In this document: one piece after another, positions 17,856 through 28,266 of the stretch | Position numbering within the stretch: position 1 is the first letter of the stretch | How the letters are laid out: every line of letters begins with the position of its first letter | Origin: Saprospirales bacterium | GTDB lineage: Bacteria; Bacteroidota; Bacteroidia; Chitinophagales; JADIYW01 | Assembly: GCA_016711605.1 (NCBI GenBank) | Contig: JADJSS010000043.1 | Coordinates: forward strand, 1-39,567 | Direction of reading: 5' to 3' | Length of the DNA stretch: 39,567 nucleotides | Notes under the pieces: model-generated | What the model was told of the DNA's origin: nothing | Database searches by the model: none | The model's input: only the letters and a program-made list of their open reading frames with translations | Translations under genes and position numbers: made by a program

Positions 17856-18167
17856 TTAAGCTTGTGTCGTTGGTGTTCCAAAATTTAATGGCAATGCAAT
17901 TTGTTCATGGTCTTTAATTTCGCCATGCATTTGCTCAAATTTACGTACGTTTTCAGTTAATGCAAACATTAAGCGTTTGGCGTGTTGTGGTGTTACAATA
18001 ATTCTGGACTTCACTTTTGCTTTAGGAATTCCTGGCGCTACACGTACAAAATCAAACACAAATTCTTGGTTAGAATGAGTTATGATAGCTAAATTTGCAT
18101 ATTCACCTTCAGCAATATCTTCTGGTAATTCAATATTTATTTGATTTGAATTTGGGATTTCTTCCAT
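17856..18167 (-). CDS. DUF3467 family protein
   Basis: The 103-residue acidic protein matches the DUF3467 pattern common in Bacteroidota: INIELPEDIAEGEYANLAII, then HSNQEFVFDFVRVAPG and RIIVTPQHAKRLMFALTENVRKFE. The function is unknown. In Bacteroidota it typically follows rpoC, as here, although a strong terminator at 18201-18230 separates the two. That position hints at a role linked to transcription, but this is only gene-context inference. Confidence 0.88.
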   Translation of the reverse strand: MEEIPNSNQINIELPEDIAEGEYANLAIITHSNQEFVFDFVRVAPGIPKAKVKSRIIVTPQHAKRLMFALTENVRKFEQMHGEIKDHEQIALPLNFGTPTTQA

Positions 18168-18195
18168 TTTAAAACTATTTTATTTAATAAATAAA

Positions 18196-18232
18196 GATAA
18201 AAAAAGCTGTCTAAAAGACAGCTTTTTTATTT
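18196..18232 (-). terminator. Rho-independent terminator of the rpoBC operon
   Basis: AAAAAGCTGTC and GACAGCTTTTTT form an 11-bp stem around TAAAA at 18201-18226. On the minus strand the stem is followed by TTTATCTTTATT. It lies 20-45 bases after the rpoC stop. Confidence 0.85.
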
Positions 18233-18245
18233 AATATAATTGTTA

Positions 18246-21200
18246 TTATTCGTCAATATCTTCAATCATCGCTTTTTTTGCCATCATGCGTTCGTATTCT
18301 TTTTTAGAACCAACCGCAAAATTTTCAAATTCGCGAACACCAGTTCCAGCAGGAATTCTATGTCCAACAATTACGTTTTCTTTTAAGCCACGCATTGGAT
18401 CAATTTTACCATTGATTGCTGCTTGGTTTAATACTTTCGTAGTTTCCTGGAACGAAGCTGCAGAAATCCAGCTGTGAGTACCTAACGATGAACGAGTAAT
18501 ACCTTGTAACAATGGACTTGCTGTTGCAGGAATTGCATCTCTGAATTCAACTGGTTTTCTGTCGTTACGTTTTAAGAAAGAATTTTCTTCTCTGATTTGA
18601 CGCATCGTACAAATTTGACCAATTACTAATTGTTCAGAATCACCTTGTTCCGTAATTACTTTTTTATCGTAGATATAATCGTTTTGTTCGATGAAATCGA
18701 ATTTATCAACGGTTTCATTTTCTAAGAATTTAGTATCACCAGCATCGCTAATTAAAACATCACTCATCATTTGTTTCACAATTACTTCAATGTGTTTATC
18801 GTTGATACGAACACCTTGTAAACGATATACTTCCTGAATTTCATTCACCAAATACGCTTGTAACGCAGCAGGTCCTTTGATTTTCAAAATATCACTTGGT
18901 GTAATTGCACCGTCAGACAAAGGCATACCAGCTTTCACAAAGTCACCATCTTGAACCAAGATATGTTTTGTTAATGGAACCAAGTATTTTTTCTGAACGC
19001 CATCTTTTGAAGTAATAGTAACTTCACGATTTCCACGTTTAATTTTACCGAAAGTAGCTTGTCCGTCAATCTCAGAAACTTTCGCTGGATTAGAAGGATT
19101 TCTAGCTTCAAATAATTCTTGTACACGTGGTAAACCACCGGTAATATCTCGAACTTTAGATAAGATACGTGGTATTTTCACGATGATAGCACCTGGTAAA
19201 ATTTCTTGTTTATCTTCTACAGAAATATGCGCGCCAACTGGAACAGAATATGAATATAATTCTTTTCCTTTTTCATCAACAATCAATAATGATGGAGATT
19301 TTTTCTTGTCACGAGACTCAATAGTTACTTTTTCGCGGTGACCAGTTTGCTCTTCTACTTCTTCTCTGTACGTTATACCTTCAATTACGTGTTCGTATTT
19401 AATCTGACCTTTAAACTCAGAAACGATTACGTTATTAAATGGATCCCAAGAAGAAATCACATCACCTTTTTTCACTTTTTGTCCATTTTTTACAGACAAT
19501 ACAGCACCATAAGGAATGTTATTTGTAATTAAAACTCTATCAGAAGTTTCATCGATGATATTAATCTCACCAGTTCTACCAATTACTACTAATCTTACTT
19601 CACCGTCTTCACCTTCTTGTTTAACCGTTTTAATAGAATCAAATTCTAACTTACCATCAAATTTAGCAACCATTTGAGATTCTGTTGCAACGGAAGCAGC
19701 TGTACCACCAGTATGGAATGTACGTAAGGTTAACTGTGTTCCTGGCTCACCAATTGATTGTGCTGCGATGATACCAACAGCATCACCATATTGAGCATAT
19801 CTATTATTTGTTAAGTTTCTGCCATAACATTTAGCACAAACACCACGACGCATTTCGCAGGTTAAAACTGAACGAATTTCCACACTTTCGATAGGTGATT
19901 CCTCAATTTTTTGAGCCATCGCTTCCGAGATTGTTTCGCTTTCTTTCACTAAAATTTCTCCAGTTAAAGGATGAATTACATCTAGCAATGCAGTTCTACC
20001 AGAAACTCTTTCAGCTAATGATTCGATAATTTCTTCATTTTCTTTCAAGGCAGAAATGCTTAAACCTCTTAATGTTCCGCAATCTTCACCATTGATAACT
20101 ACGTCTTGTGCAACGTCCACTAAACGACGTGTTAAGTAACCAGCATCTGCAGTTTTTAACGCTGTATCAGCCAAACCTTTACGCGCACCGTGCGTAGAAA
20201 TGAAGTATTCTAATACGTTCAAACCATCTTTAAAGTTAGAAAGAATTGGATTCTCGATAATCTCACCACCAGTTGAACCTGATTTACGAGGTTTTGCCAT
20301 CAATCCACGAATACCTGCTAATTGTTTAATTTGTTGTTTAGAACCACGCGCACCAGAATCCAACATCATATATACTGAGTTGAAACCTTGTTTGTGTGTT
20401 GAAATTTCTCTCATCAATGTTTCTGTGATACGTGTATCTACACGTGTCCAGATATCGATAATTTGGTTATAACGTTCATTATTGGTAATTAAACCCATGT
20501 TAAAGTTTTGCCAAACTTCTTCTACTTCTTCAGCAGCACCAACCAGCAATTTTTGTTTAACATCTGGAATAATTAAGTCATCGATATTAAATGACAATCC
20601 GCCTTTAAACGCCTGACGGAAACCAATATCTTTAATATCATCCAAGAATTTAACTGTTGTTGGAATATCTGTATTTATTAATACTTCACCAATAACTGTT
20701 TTAATATTTTTCTTAGATAATAACTCATTTACATAACTACATTTTACAGGAACTACTTCATTGAATAATAATCGACCAACTGTAGTTTCGACTAATTTCA
20801 TTTTTGGCTCGCCGTTTTCAATTATGCGCACTTTACATTTTACATTTGCATGTAAATCCACTTTATTTTCGTTCAACGCAATGATTGCTTCTTCAGAAGA
20901 ATAGAACACACGACCTTGACCACGAACTACATCATCACCAACTGTTTTTTTACCTTTTGTAAGATAGTATAAACCTAAAACCATGTCTTGTGATGGAATG
21001 GTAATTGGTGTTCCGTTTTGTGGATTCAAAATATTGTGAGAAGACAACATCAAGATTTGTGCTTCAATGATTGCTGCATTGCTCAAAGGAACGTGCACAG
21101 CCATCTGGTCACCGTCGAAATCGGCGTTGAAAGATGTACATACTAAAGGATGTAATTGAATCGCTTTTCCTTCAATCAATTTCGGCTGGAATGCCTGCAT

Positions 21201-22565
21201 TGACAAACGGTGTAATGTTGGAGCACGGTTTAACATGATAGGATGACCTTTCATTACGTTTTCCAAAATGTCCCAAATTACAGCTTCTTTTTTGTCAACT
21301 AATTTCTTAGCTGATTTAACTGTTTTTACAATACCACGCTCTAATAATTTACGAATAATAAACGGTTTGAATAACTCAGCCGCCATATCTTTTGGTAAAC
21401 CACATTCGTGTAATTTTAATTCTGGTCCAACAACAATTACAGAACGACCTGAATAATCCACACGTTTTCCTAATAAGTTTTGACGGAAACGACCTTGTTT
21501 ACCTTTCAATACATCAGATAACGATTTTAACGCACGACCACCTTCTGCTTTTACTGCATTTGATTTACGTGAATTATCGAATAATGAATCAACTGCTTCT
21601 TGTAACATACGTTTTTCATTACGCAAGATTACTTCTGGTGCTTTGATTTCAATTAATCGTTTTAAACGGTTGTTTCTGATGATTACTCTTCTGTATAAAT
21701 CGTTCAAATCTGAAGTTGCGAAACGACCACCATCTAAAGGAACTAAAGGTCGCAATTCAGGTGGAACAACAGGTAAATATTGAACAATCATCCATTCAGG
21801 ACGATTTTCGATATGTTCGTTTGCTTCACGGAATGCTTCCACAACGCTCAAACGTTTTAACGCTTCTGATTTACGTTGTTGTGATGTTTCGTTCGATGCT
21901 TTATGACGCAATTCACCAGATAATTTTTTCAAATCGATTCTTGCTAATAAATCGCGAGCTGCCTCACCACCCATTTTTGCAATAAATTTATTTGGATCAT
22001 CATCAGATAATAATTGGTTGTCTTTTGGTAAAGCATCTAAAATATCTAAATATTCTTCTTCCGTAATTAAATCTAAATATTTAGTTTTTTTGCTTTCGCC
22101 ATTTACTGGAACACCATCTTCAGTAACACCAGCTTGAATTACTACATAACGTTCGTAGTAAACAATTGCTTCGATGTTTTTTGAAGACAAACCTAACATG
22201 TAACCGATTTTATTCGGTAATGATTTGAAGTACCAAATATGTACAACAGGTACCACCAATTTGATGTGACCCATGCGCTCACGACGAACTTTTTTCTCCG
22301 TTACTTCTACACCACAACGGTCACACACGATACCTTTGTAACGAATACGTTTGTATTTACCGCAAAAGCATTCATAATCTTTAGTTGGTCCAAAAATACG
22401 TTCACAGAACAAACCTTCCATTTCTGGTTTGTAGGTTCTGTAGTTAATGGTTTCAGGTTTTTTCACTTCACCATATGAACGCTCTAAAATAGAATCTGGC
22501 GAAGCCAATTTCAACGTTATCGTTGAAAATTCTGTGTTGATTTTGTTATCCTTTTTGAAAGGCAT
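18246..22565 (-). CDS. rpoC: DNA-directed RNA polymerase subunit beta'
   Basis: At 1439 residues this is a full-length Bacteroidota beta' subunit, the catalytic clamp subunit of RNA polymerase. The first zinc-binding domain has C66, C68, C81 and C84 (ECFCGKYK, CDRCGVEV). The active-site Mg loop NADFDGDQM is at 480-488. The second zinc site is seen in EDCGTLRG and CEMRRGVCAKCYG. The bridge helix and trigger loop regions (GARKGLADTALKTADAGYLTRR and EPGTQLTLRTFHTGG) are intact. No frame break is present. It starts 60 bases after rpoB. An unbroken gene of this size shows that sequence quality is good in this part. Confidence 0.99.
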   Translation of the reverse strand: MPFKKDNKINTEFSTITLKLASPDSILERSYGEVKKPETINYRTYKPEMEGLFCERIFGPTKDYECFCGKYKRIRYKGIVCDRCGVEVTEKKVRRERMGHIKLVVPVVHIWYFKSLPNKIGYMLGLSSKNIEAIVYYERYVVIQAGVTEDGVPVNGESKKTKYLDLITEEEYLDILDALPKDNQLLSDDDPNKFIAKMGGEAARDLLARIDLKKLSGELRHKASNETSQQRKSEALKRLSVVEAFREANEHIENRPEWMIVQYLPVVPPELRPLVPLDGGRFATSDLNDLYRRVIIRNNRLKRLIEIKAPEVILRNEKRMLQEAVDSLFDNSRKSNAVKAEGGRALKSLSDVLKGKQGRFRQNLLGKRVDYSGRSVIVVGPELKLHECGLPKDMAAELFKPFIIRKLLERGIVKTVKSAKKLVDKKEAVIWDILENVMKGHPIMLNRAPTLHRLSMQAFQPKLIEGKAIQLHPLVCTSFNADFDGDQMAVHVPLSNAAIIEAQILMLSSHNILNPQNGTPITIPSQDMVLGLYYLTKGKKTVGDDVVRGQGRVFYSSEEAIIALNENKVDLHANVKCKVRIIENGEPKMKLVETTVGRLLFNEVVPVKCSYVNELLSKKNIKTVIGEVLINTDIPTTVKFLDDIKDIGFRQAFKGGLSFNIDDLIIPDVKQKLLVGAAEEVEEVWQNFNMGLITNNERYNQIIDIWTRVDTRITETLMREISTHKQGFNSVYMMLDSGARGSKQQIKQLAGIRGLMAKPRKSGSTGGEIIENPILSNFKDGLNVLEYFISTHGARKGLADTALKTADAGYLTRRLVDVAQDVVINGEDCGTLRGLSISALKENEEIIESLAERVSGRTALLDVIHPLTGEILVKESETISEAMAQKIEESPIESVEIRSVLTCEMRRGVCAKCYGRNLTNNRYAQYGDAVGIIAAQSIGEPGTQLTLRTFHTGGTAASVATESQMVAKFDGKLEFDSIKTVKQEGEDGEVRLVVIGRTGEINIIDETSDRVLITNNIPYGAVLSVKNGQKVKKGDVISSWDPFNNVIVSEFKGQIKYEHVIEGITYREEVEEQTGHREKVTIESRDKKKSPSLLIVDEKGKELYSYSVPVGAHISVEDKQEILPGAIIVKIPRILSKVRDITGGLPRVQELFEARNPSNPAKVSEIDGQATFGKIKRGNREVTITSKDGVQKKYLVPLTKHILVQDGDFVKAGMPLSDGAITPSDILKIKGPAALQAYLVNEIQEVYRLQGVRINDKHIEVIVKQMMSDVLISDAGDTKFLENETVDKFDFIEQNDYIYDKKVITEQGDSEQLVIGQICTMRQIREENSFLKRNDRKPVEFRDAIPATASPLLQGITRSSLGTHSWISAASFQETTKVLNQAAINGKIDPMRGLKENVIVGHRIPAGTGVREFENFAVGSKKEYERMMAKKAMIEDIDE

Positions 22566-22625
22566 GGTATTTTATTTTTAAATTCTAAAAATTAAATTAT
22601 ATACTAACGATGCATTCTAAATTCA

Positions 22626-25600
22626 TCAATCGAAATCTAAATCTAAAGCAAGACCTCTTAACTCGTGAACTAACACGTTGAATGATTCAGGAATACCAGG
22701 AATTGGCAAGTTATCGCCTTTTACAATTGCTTCATAAGCTTTTGCTCTTCCTTGGATATCATCTGATTTCACTGTTAATAATTCCTGTAAGATATTAGCT
22801 GCACCATAAGCTTCAAGTGCCCAAACTTCCATCTCACCTAAACGCTGACCACCGAATTGTGCTTTACCACCAAGCGGTTGTTGTGTAATTAATGAGTATG
22901 GTCCGATTGAACGAGCATGCATTTTATCATCCACCATATGTGATAATTTGATGATATAGATAACACCTACTGTTGTTTTTTGGTCGAAGCGTTGTCCAGT
23001 TTCACCATCATATAAATATGTTGAACCTAAACGTGGCAAGCCAGCTTGTTCGATGTATTCTTCGATTTGATCTACGTGTGCACCATCAAAAATTGGTGTT
23101 GCGAATTTGATACCTAATTCTTTACCAGACCAACCTAATACCGTTTCGTAGATTTGTCCAATATTCATACGCGAAGGTACACCTAATGGATTTAATACTA
23201 CGTCAACTGGTGTTCCGTCTTCTAAGAATGGCATATCTTCTGCGCGAACGATTTTAGATACGATACCTTTATTTCCATGACGACCAGCCATTTTATCACC
23301 TACTCTTAACTTACGTTTTTGAGCGATATAAACTTTAGCTAATTTTAGTACGCCAGATGGTAATTCATCACCAACAGTAATTGCATATTTATCACGTAAG
23401 AAGCGACCTTTTTCTTCGTTGAAACGAATATTGAAGTTGTGAATTAATCGTTTAATTAATTCATTTGTTTCTTCTTCTTTTGTCCATTCAGCAGTATCTA
23501 AGTTTTGGTAATTCAAACCACCTAATAATTTTTCAGAGAATTTTGTTCCTTTTGGAACTGCTTCTTCACCGAAAATATTTTTGATACCAGATGTTGTTTT
23601 TCCACCAACTAATTGCAATAATTTATCTACTAAAACTCGTTTAATATCTTCCAAGTTTTGTAAATGAATTTTTTCTGCACGCTCTAATTCTGCCTTTTCG
23701 CGAACTTTAGAGTTTTTATCTTTTTTAGCTTTTTGGAATAATTTTGTACTTACGATAATACCTTCTGTTGATGGTGGTGCTTTGAATGAAGCATCTTTTA
23801 CATCACCAGCTTTATCACCAAAGATGGCACGTAATAATTTTTCTTCAGGTGTTGGATCTGTTTCACCTTTTGGTGTAATTTTTCCAATTAAAATATCACC
23901 TTCTTTAATTTTTGCACCAATACGGATGATACCGTTTTCATCTAAATTACGTGTAGCATCTTCACTTACGTTTGGAATATCGTTTGTTAATTCTTCTTCA
24001 CCTAATTTAGTATCACGCACATCCATTTCATATTCTTCAATATGGATAGAAGTAAAGATATCATCACGTACTACTCTTTCGTTAATTACGATCGCATCCT
24101 CAAAGTTGAAACCTTTCCAAGGCATGAATGCAACTAATAAGTTTTTACCAAGTGCTAATTCGCCATTTTGTGTAGCATAACCTTCGCATAAAATCTGACC
24201 TTTAATAACTTTTTCTCCTTTACGAACAATTGGACGTAAGTTGATACAAGTTGCCTGATTGGTACGCGCAAATTTTGTTAATTTATATACTTTCACATCG
24301 TCGTCAAAACTTACTAATTTTTCATTTTCAGTTCTATCGAAACGAACACGAATTTCAGTAGCGTCCACATATTCAACAATACCAGAACGTTCTGCATTGA
24401 TTAATACATTAGAATCTTGTGCAACACGAGCTTCAATACCTGTACCAACAATTGGTGCTTCGCAACGCATTAATGGAACAGCTTGACGTTGCATGTTCGA
24501 ACCCATCAATGCACGGTTAGCATCATCATTTTCTAAGAAAGGAATTAGAGATGCTGATACACCAACGATTTGATTTGGTGCAACGTCCATATTCTGAACA
24601 TTTTGCATTTCATCGCTGTCAGTATCTAAAATAGGGAAATCACCTTGGAAACGGCATTTCACTTTTTTATCAGTGAAACCACCTTTGTCATCCAAAATTA
24701 CATTTGATTGTGCTATGGTTCTTTCGTCTTCTTCTTCAGCTGTTAAATACTCAACTTTAGAATCCACTTTTCCTTTAGACACTTTACGGTAAGGTGTTTC
24801 GATGAAACCCATCTCATTTACTTTTGCATGAACGCAAAGAGTAGAAATCAAACCGATATTTGGTCCTTCTGGTGTTTCAATCGTACATAAACGACCGTAG
24901 TGTGAATAGTGAACGTCACGCACCTCGAAACCAGCTCTTTCACGAGAAAGACCACCTGGTCCAAGTGCAGAAATACGACGTTTGTGCGTAATTTCTGATA
25001 ATGGATTTGTTTGATCTAAGAATTGAGATAATTGAGAAGTTCCGAAGAATGAATTAATAACTGAAGATAAAGTTCTTGCATTAATTAAGTCGATAGGTGT
25101 AAACACTTCATTATCACGAACGTTCATACGTTCACGAATTGTACGTGCCATACGCGCTAAACCAACACCGAATTGTGCAAATAATTGTTCACCAACTGTT
25201 TTTACACGACGATTGCTCAAGTGATCGATATCATCAATCTCTGCTTTTTGGTTTACTAATTTAATTAAGTATTTTACGATAGAAACAATATCTTCTTTGT
25301 TCAATACCATGTTTTTAGGATCGATATCTAACGATAATTTCTTATTGATTTTATATCTACCAACCAAACCTAAATCGTAACGTTTATCAGAGAAGAATAA
25401 TTTCTCGATAATACCACGAGCTGTGTCATCATCTGGTGGATCTGAACCACGTAACTGACGATAGATATGTTGCAGCGCTTCAATTTCTGAGTTTGAAGTA
25501 TCTTTTTGCAACGTATTAAATATGATAGAATAATCTTCTTCTGTAGTTTCTTTTTGTAAGATGATTGTTTTAACACCAGTATCTAAAATCGGTTTGATGT

Positions 25601-26462
25601 TATCTTCATCTAAGTAAATATCACGCTCTAAAATTACTTCGTTACGTTCAATAGAAACCACTTCACCTGTATCTTCATCCACGAAATCTTCCATCCATGA
25701 TTTTAGAACACGTGCAGCTAAACGTCTGCCGATATGTTTTTCGAGTGATTTTTTATTTACTTCTATTTCATCAGAAAGTCCAAATAATTTCAAGATATCT
25801 TTATCAGAATCGAAACCGATTGCACGTAATAAAGTTGTTACTGGAAATTTCTTTTTACGATCGATGTATGCATACATGACATTGTTAATATCTGTAGCAA
25901 ATTCCATCCAAGCACCTTTAAAAGGAATTACTCTTGCAGAGAATATTTTAGTTCCATTTGGATGATAACTCATACCAAAGAAAACACCTGGTGAACGATG
26001 TAACTGAGAAACAATTACACGCTCAGAACCATTAATAATAAAGGTTCCTTTATCCGTCATGTACGGAAGATTTCCTAAAAACACATCTTGTACGATGGTT
26101 TGGAAATCGATATGTTCTTCATCATTACATGATAAGCGCAATTTTGCTTTTAATGGTACGCTATACGTTAAACCACGTTCAATACATTCATCAACGGTGT
26201 ATCTTGGCGGATCAACATAGTAATCCAAAAATTCTAACAAGAATATATTTCTTGCATCAGAGATTGGAAAATTTTCTGCAAACACTTTCCACAAACCTTC
26301 TTTCGAACGTTTGTCTGGTGTTGTTTCCAATTGTAAGAATTCTTGGAAAGATTTCACCTGAATATCTAATAAATTAGGATATTCGTAAGGTTGGGTTATT
26401 TTGGAGAAATTAATTCGTCCATTTGAAGTTAACCCTGTAGTTTTATCAGTTTTTTTTGACAT
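22626..26462 (-). CDS. rpoB: DNA-directed RNA polymerase subunit beta
   Basis: The 1278-residue beta subunit has the normal Bacteroidota length. The rifampicin-resistance region lies at residues 475-500 (SQLSQFLDQTNPLSEITHKR and RISAL). Residues equivalent to E. coli D516, H526, S531 and L533 are wild type (D483, H493, S498, L500). The N518 equivalent is T, which is common in this phylum. The rest of the catalytic core is present, including GRHGNKGIVSKI and the C-terminal GGQRLGEMEVWALEAYGA. No rifampicin resistance is predicted from these positions. It is preceded by a hairpin between rplL and rpoB. Confidence 0.99.
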   Translation of the reverse strand: MSKKTDKTTGLTSNGRINFSKITQPYEYPNLLDIQVKSFQEFLQLETTPDKRSKEGLWKVFAENFPISDARNIFLLEFLDYYVDPPRYTVDECIERGLTYSVPLKAKLRLSCNDEEHIDFQTIVQDVFLGNLPYMTDKGTFIINGSERVIVSQLHRSPGVFFGMSYHPNGTKIFSARVIPFKGAWMEFATDINNVMYAYIDRKKKFPVTTLLRAIGFDSDKDILKLFGLSDEIEVNKKSLEKHIGRRLAARVLKSWMEDFVDEDTGEVVSIERNEVILERDIYLDEDNIKPILDTGVKTIILQKETTEEDYSIIFNTLQKDTSNSEIEALQHIYRQLRGSDPPDDDTARGIIEKLFFSDKRYDLGLVGRYKINKKLSLDIDPKNMVLNKEDIVSIVKYLIKLVNQKAEIDDIDHLSNRRVKTVGEQLFAQFGVGLARMARTIRERMNVRDNEVFTPIDLINARTLSSVINSFFGTSQLSQFLDQTNPLSEITHKRRISALGPGGLSRERAGFEVRDVHYSHYGRLCTIETPEGPNIGLISTLCVHAKVNEMGFIETPYRKVSKGKVDSKVEYLTAEEEDERTIAQSNVILDDKGGFTDKKVKCRFQGDFPILDTDSDEMQNVQNMDVAPNQIVGVSASLIPFLENDDANRALMGSNMQRQAVPLMRCEAPIVGTGIEARVAQDSNVLINAERSGIVEYVDATEIRVRFDRTENEKLVSFDDDVKVYKLTKFARTNQATCINLRPIVRKGEKVIKGQILCEGYATQNGELALGKNLLVAFMPWKGFNFEDAIVINERVVRDDIFTSIHIEEYEMDVRDTKLGEEELTNDIPNVSEDATRNLDENGIIRIGAKIKEGDILIGKITPKGETDPTPEEKLLRAIFGDKAGDVKDASFKAPPSTEGIIVSTKLFQKAKKDKNSKVREKAELERAEKIHLQNLEDIKRVLVDKLLQLVGGKTTSGIKNIFGEEAVPKGTKFSEKLLGGLNYQNLDTAEWTKEEETNELIKRLIHNFNIRFNEEKGRFLRDKYAITVGDELPSGVLKLAKVYIAQKRKLRVGDKMAGRHGNKGIVSKIVRAEDMPFLEDGTPVDVVLNPLGVPSRMNIGQIYETVLGWSGKELGIKFATPIFDGAHVDQIEEYIEQAGLPRLGSTYLYDGETGQRFDQKTTVGVIYIIKLSHMVDDKMHARSIGPYSLITQQPLGGKAQFGGQRLGEMEVWALEAYGAANILQELLTVKSDDIQGRAKAYEAIVKGDNLPIPGIPESFNVLVHELRGLALDLDFD

Positions 26463-26494
26463 CCAAAGAAAATTAAAATTAGTAAAAACACTAA

Positions 26495-26533
26495 AAAGTG
26501 TCTCGATAGCAAAAAGAAGCTATCGGACACTTT
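26495..26533 (-). terminator. rplL-rpoB intergenic hairpin (possible attenuator)
   Basis: A 15-bp stem with one bulged base (minus strand AAAGTGTCCGATAGC and GCTATCGAGACACTTT) is followed by a T-rich tail. It lies in the 92-base gap between rplL and rpoB. Partial termination here would set ribosomal protein expression above polymerase subunit expression, as in the E. coli rplL-rpoB attenuator. Confidence 0.65.
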
Positions 26534-26554
26534 AACTATTTGATTTTGAATTGA

Positions 26555-26932
26555 TTATTTCAATTCAACACCAGCTCCAGCTTCTTCTAACTTAGCTTTG
26601 ATTGACTCAGCTTCGTCTTTAGAAACGCCTTCTTTGATTGGTTTTGGTGCACCATCCACTAAATCTTTAGCTTCTTTTAAGCCAAGACCAGTGATTTCTT
26701 TCACCACTTTTACTACGCCTAATTTTTGAGCGCCACCGTCTTTTAAGATAACATCAAAAGATGTTTTTTCTTCTACAGCAGCACCAGCGCCAGCGCCAGG
26801 TGCAGCAGCAACCGCAACTGCAGCAGCAGCTGGTTCGATTCCGTATTCAGATTTTAAAATGTCAGCTAGTTCATTAACTTCTTTTACTGTTAAGTTTACT
26901 AATTGCTCTGCAAATGCTTTAATATCAGCCAT
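26555..26932 (-). CDS. rplL: 50S ribosomal protein L7/L12
   Basis: The 125-residue stalk protein has an N-terminal dimerisation domain (about 1-35), a hinge rich in Ala and Gly (residues 36-52) and a C-terminal domain with the factor-binding surface (KLGVVKVVKEITGLGLKEAKDLVDGAP). It recruits translational GTPases such as EF-Tu and EF-G. It follows rplJ with a 33-base gap. Confidence 0.99.
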   Translation of the reverse strand: MADIKAFAEQLVNLTVKEVNELADILKSEYGIEPAAAAVAVAAAPGAGAGAAVEEKTSFDVILKDGGAQKLGVVKVVKEITGLGLKEAKDLVDGAPKPIKEGVSKDEAESIKAKLEEAGAGVELK

Positions 26933-26965
26933 TGTTTAAAAATTTTAAAGTTATTAATATTATTT

Positions 26966-27481
26966 TTATCTTTCTTGTAATGTTTTAACGATTCCTGCTA
27001 ATTTGCCTCCACTAGATTTTAAAGCAGAGATTACATTTTTAGCTGGTGATTGTAATAAACCGATTAAGTCGCCGATTAATTCTTCTTTAGATTTAACGTT
27101 GATTAGTGCTTCTAATTGATTTTCTCCTATGTAAACAGCAGAATCAATATAAGCGCCTTTTAAAGCTGGTTTAGTATCACTTTTGCGGAATTGTTTAATT
27201 ACTCTAGCAGGTAAATTACCAGTTTCTGTAAACATGATAGCTGTTGGTCCACTTAAAACTGGATCTAAGTCATCAGTAAATTTTCCACCAGCAACTAGTG
27301 CTTTTTTAATTAACGTGTTTTTGGCAACTTGCAATTGAATGCCTTTTTCAAAACAAATTCTTCTTAATTGGTTAATTTTTTCTACTGTTAAACCTGATGT
27401 ATCAGTAAAGTAGAAAAAATTAGAATTAGCGAATTTATCTGTTAAGCTAACAATGCTTGCCTGTTTTTCTGTTTTAGTCAT
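26966..27481 (-). CDS. rplJ: 50S ribosomal protein L10
   Basis: This 171-residue protein anchors L7/L12 dimers to 23S rRNA. The N-terminal RNA-binding domain shows FFYFTDTSGLTVEKINQLRR and VAKNTLIKKAL, and the C-terminal helix that binds L7/L12 is the tail LIGLLQSPAKNVISALKS. Only 25 bases separate it from rplA, so there is no room for the long L10 autoregulatory leader found in E. coli. Confidence 0.99.
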   Translation of the reverse strand: MTKTEKQASIVSLTDKFANSNFFYFTDTSGLTVEKINQLRRICFEKGIQLQVAKNTLIKKALVAGGKFTDDLDPVLSGPTAIMFTETGNLPARVIKQFRKSDTKPALKGAYIDSAVYIGENQLEALINVKSKEELIGDLIGLLQSPAKNVISALKSSGGKLAGIVKTLQER

Positions 27482-27506
27482 TTTTTTGCCTTTTACAAAC
27501 TAATTA

Positions 27507-28202
27507 TTAAATACCAGGAATGCTTTTTACGTCTACTTCTATAGAAGGACTCATTGTTGTAGCTAAGAAGATACTTTTGAAATAAATTCCTTTTGCGGAA
27601 GATGGTTTCAAACGAGCTAAAGTGCTAACCATTTCTTTTGTGTTATCATACAATTGTGTTGAATTGAAAGAAACACGACCAACAGAAGTATGGATAATAC
27701 CAAACTTGTCGATTTTGAAAGCGATTTTACCTTTTTTTACTTCTTTTACTGCATCAGCTACATTTTCAGTAACCGTACCTGATTTTGGATTTGGCATTAA
27801 GTTACGAGGACCTAATATCTTACCTAAACGGCCTAATTTAGGCATTACACTTGGTGTAGAGATAATCACGTCGATATCTGTCCAACCACCTGCAATTTTT
27901 TCTAAATATTCGTCTAAGCCAGCATAGTCAGCACCTGCATCTTTAGCTTCTTTTTCTTTTTCAGCAGAACATAACACCAACACTGTTTTTGTTTTACCAG
28001 TTCCGTGAGGTAAGCTAACCGTGCCACGAAGAGCTTGGTCAGGTTTACGCGGATCCACACCTAAACGAACATGTACATCAACTGATGCGTCGAATTTAGT
28101 TGTGTTGATTTCTTTAACTAATGCTGTTGCTTGTTCTAGAGAATAAAGCTTTCCTTTTTCAATTTTGCCGTCAACGGCTTTTCTTTTTTTAACAACTTTC
28201 AT
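27507..28202 (-). CDS. rplA: 50S ribosomal protein L1
   Basis: The 231-residue L1 stalk protein binds 23S rRNA near the E site. Family motifs are visible: VHVRLGVDPRKPDQALRG and VLPHGTGKT-like SLPHGTGKTKTVLV in the N-terminal domain, GRLGKILGPRNLMPNPKSGTV in the middle, and a typical C-terminal region. In many bacteria L1 represses its own rplKA mRNA; I did not identify an L1-binding leader here. Confidence 0.99.
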   Translation of the reverse strand: MKVVKKRKAVDGKIEKGKLYSLEQATALVKEINTTKFDASVDVHVRLGVDPRKPDQALRGTVSLPHGTGKTKTVLVLCSAEKEKEAKDAGADYAGLDEYLEKIAGGWTDIDVIISTPSVMPKLGRLGKILGPRNLMPNPKSGTVTENVADAVKEVKKGKIAFKIDKFGIIHTSVGRVSFNSTQLYDNTKEMVSTLARLKPSSAKGIYFKSIFLATTMSPSIEVDVKSIPGI

Positions 28203-28266
28203 TTTTGTTAGTTTTTAATGAGATAATAGCGTTTCAAAATGAGTGAAACTCTCTCAGCTTAATTGC

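Noticed and set aside
19338..26377. Plus-strand open frames across rpoC and rpoB
   Set aside because: Antisense shadows of conserved genes with no recognisable domains.
27482..27506. L10 autoregulatory leader before rplJ
   Set aside because: The gap is only 25 bases, too short for the known structure.
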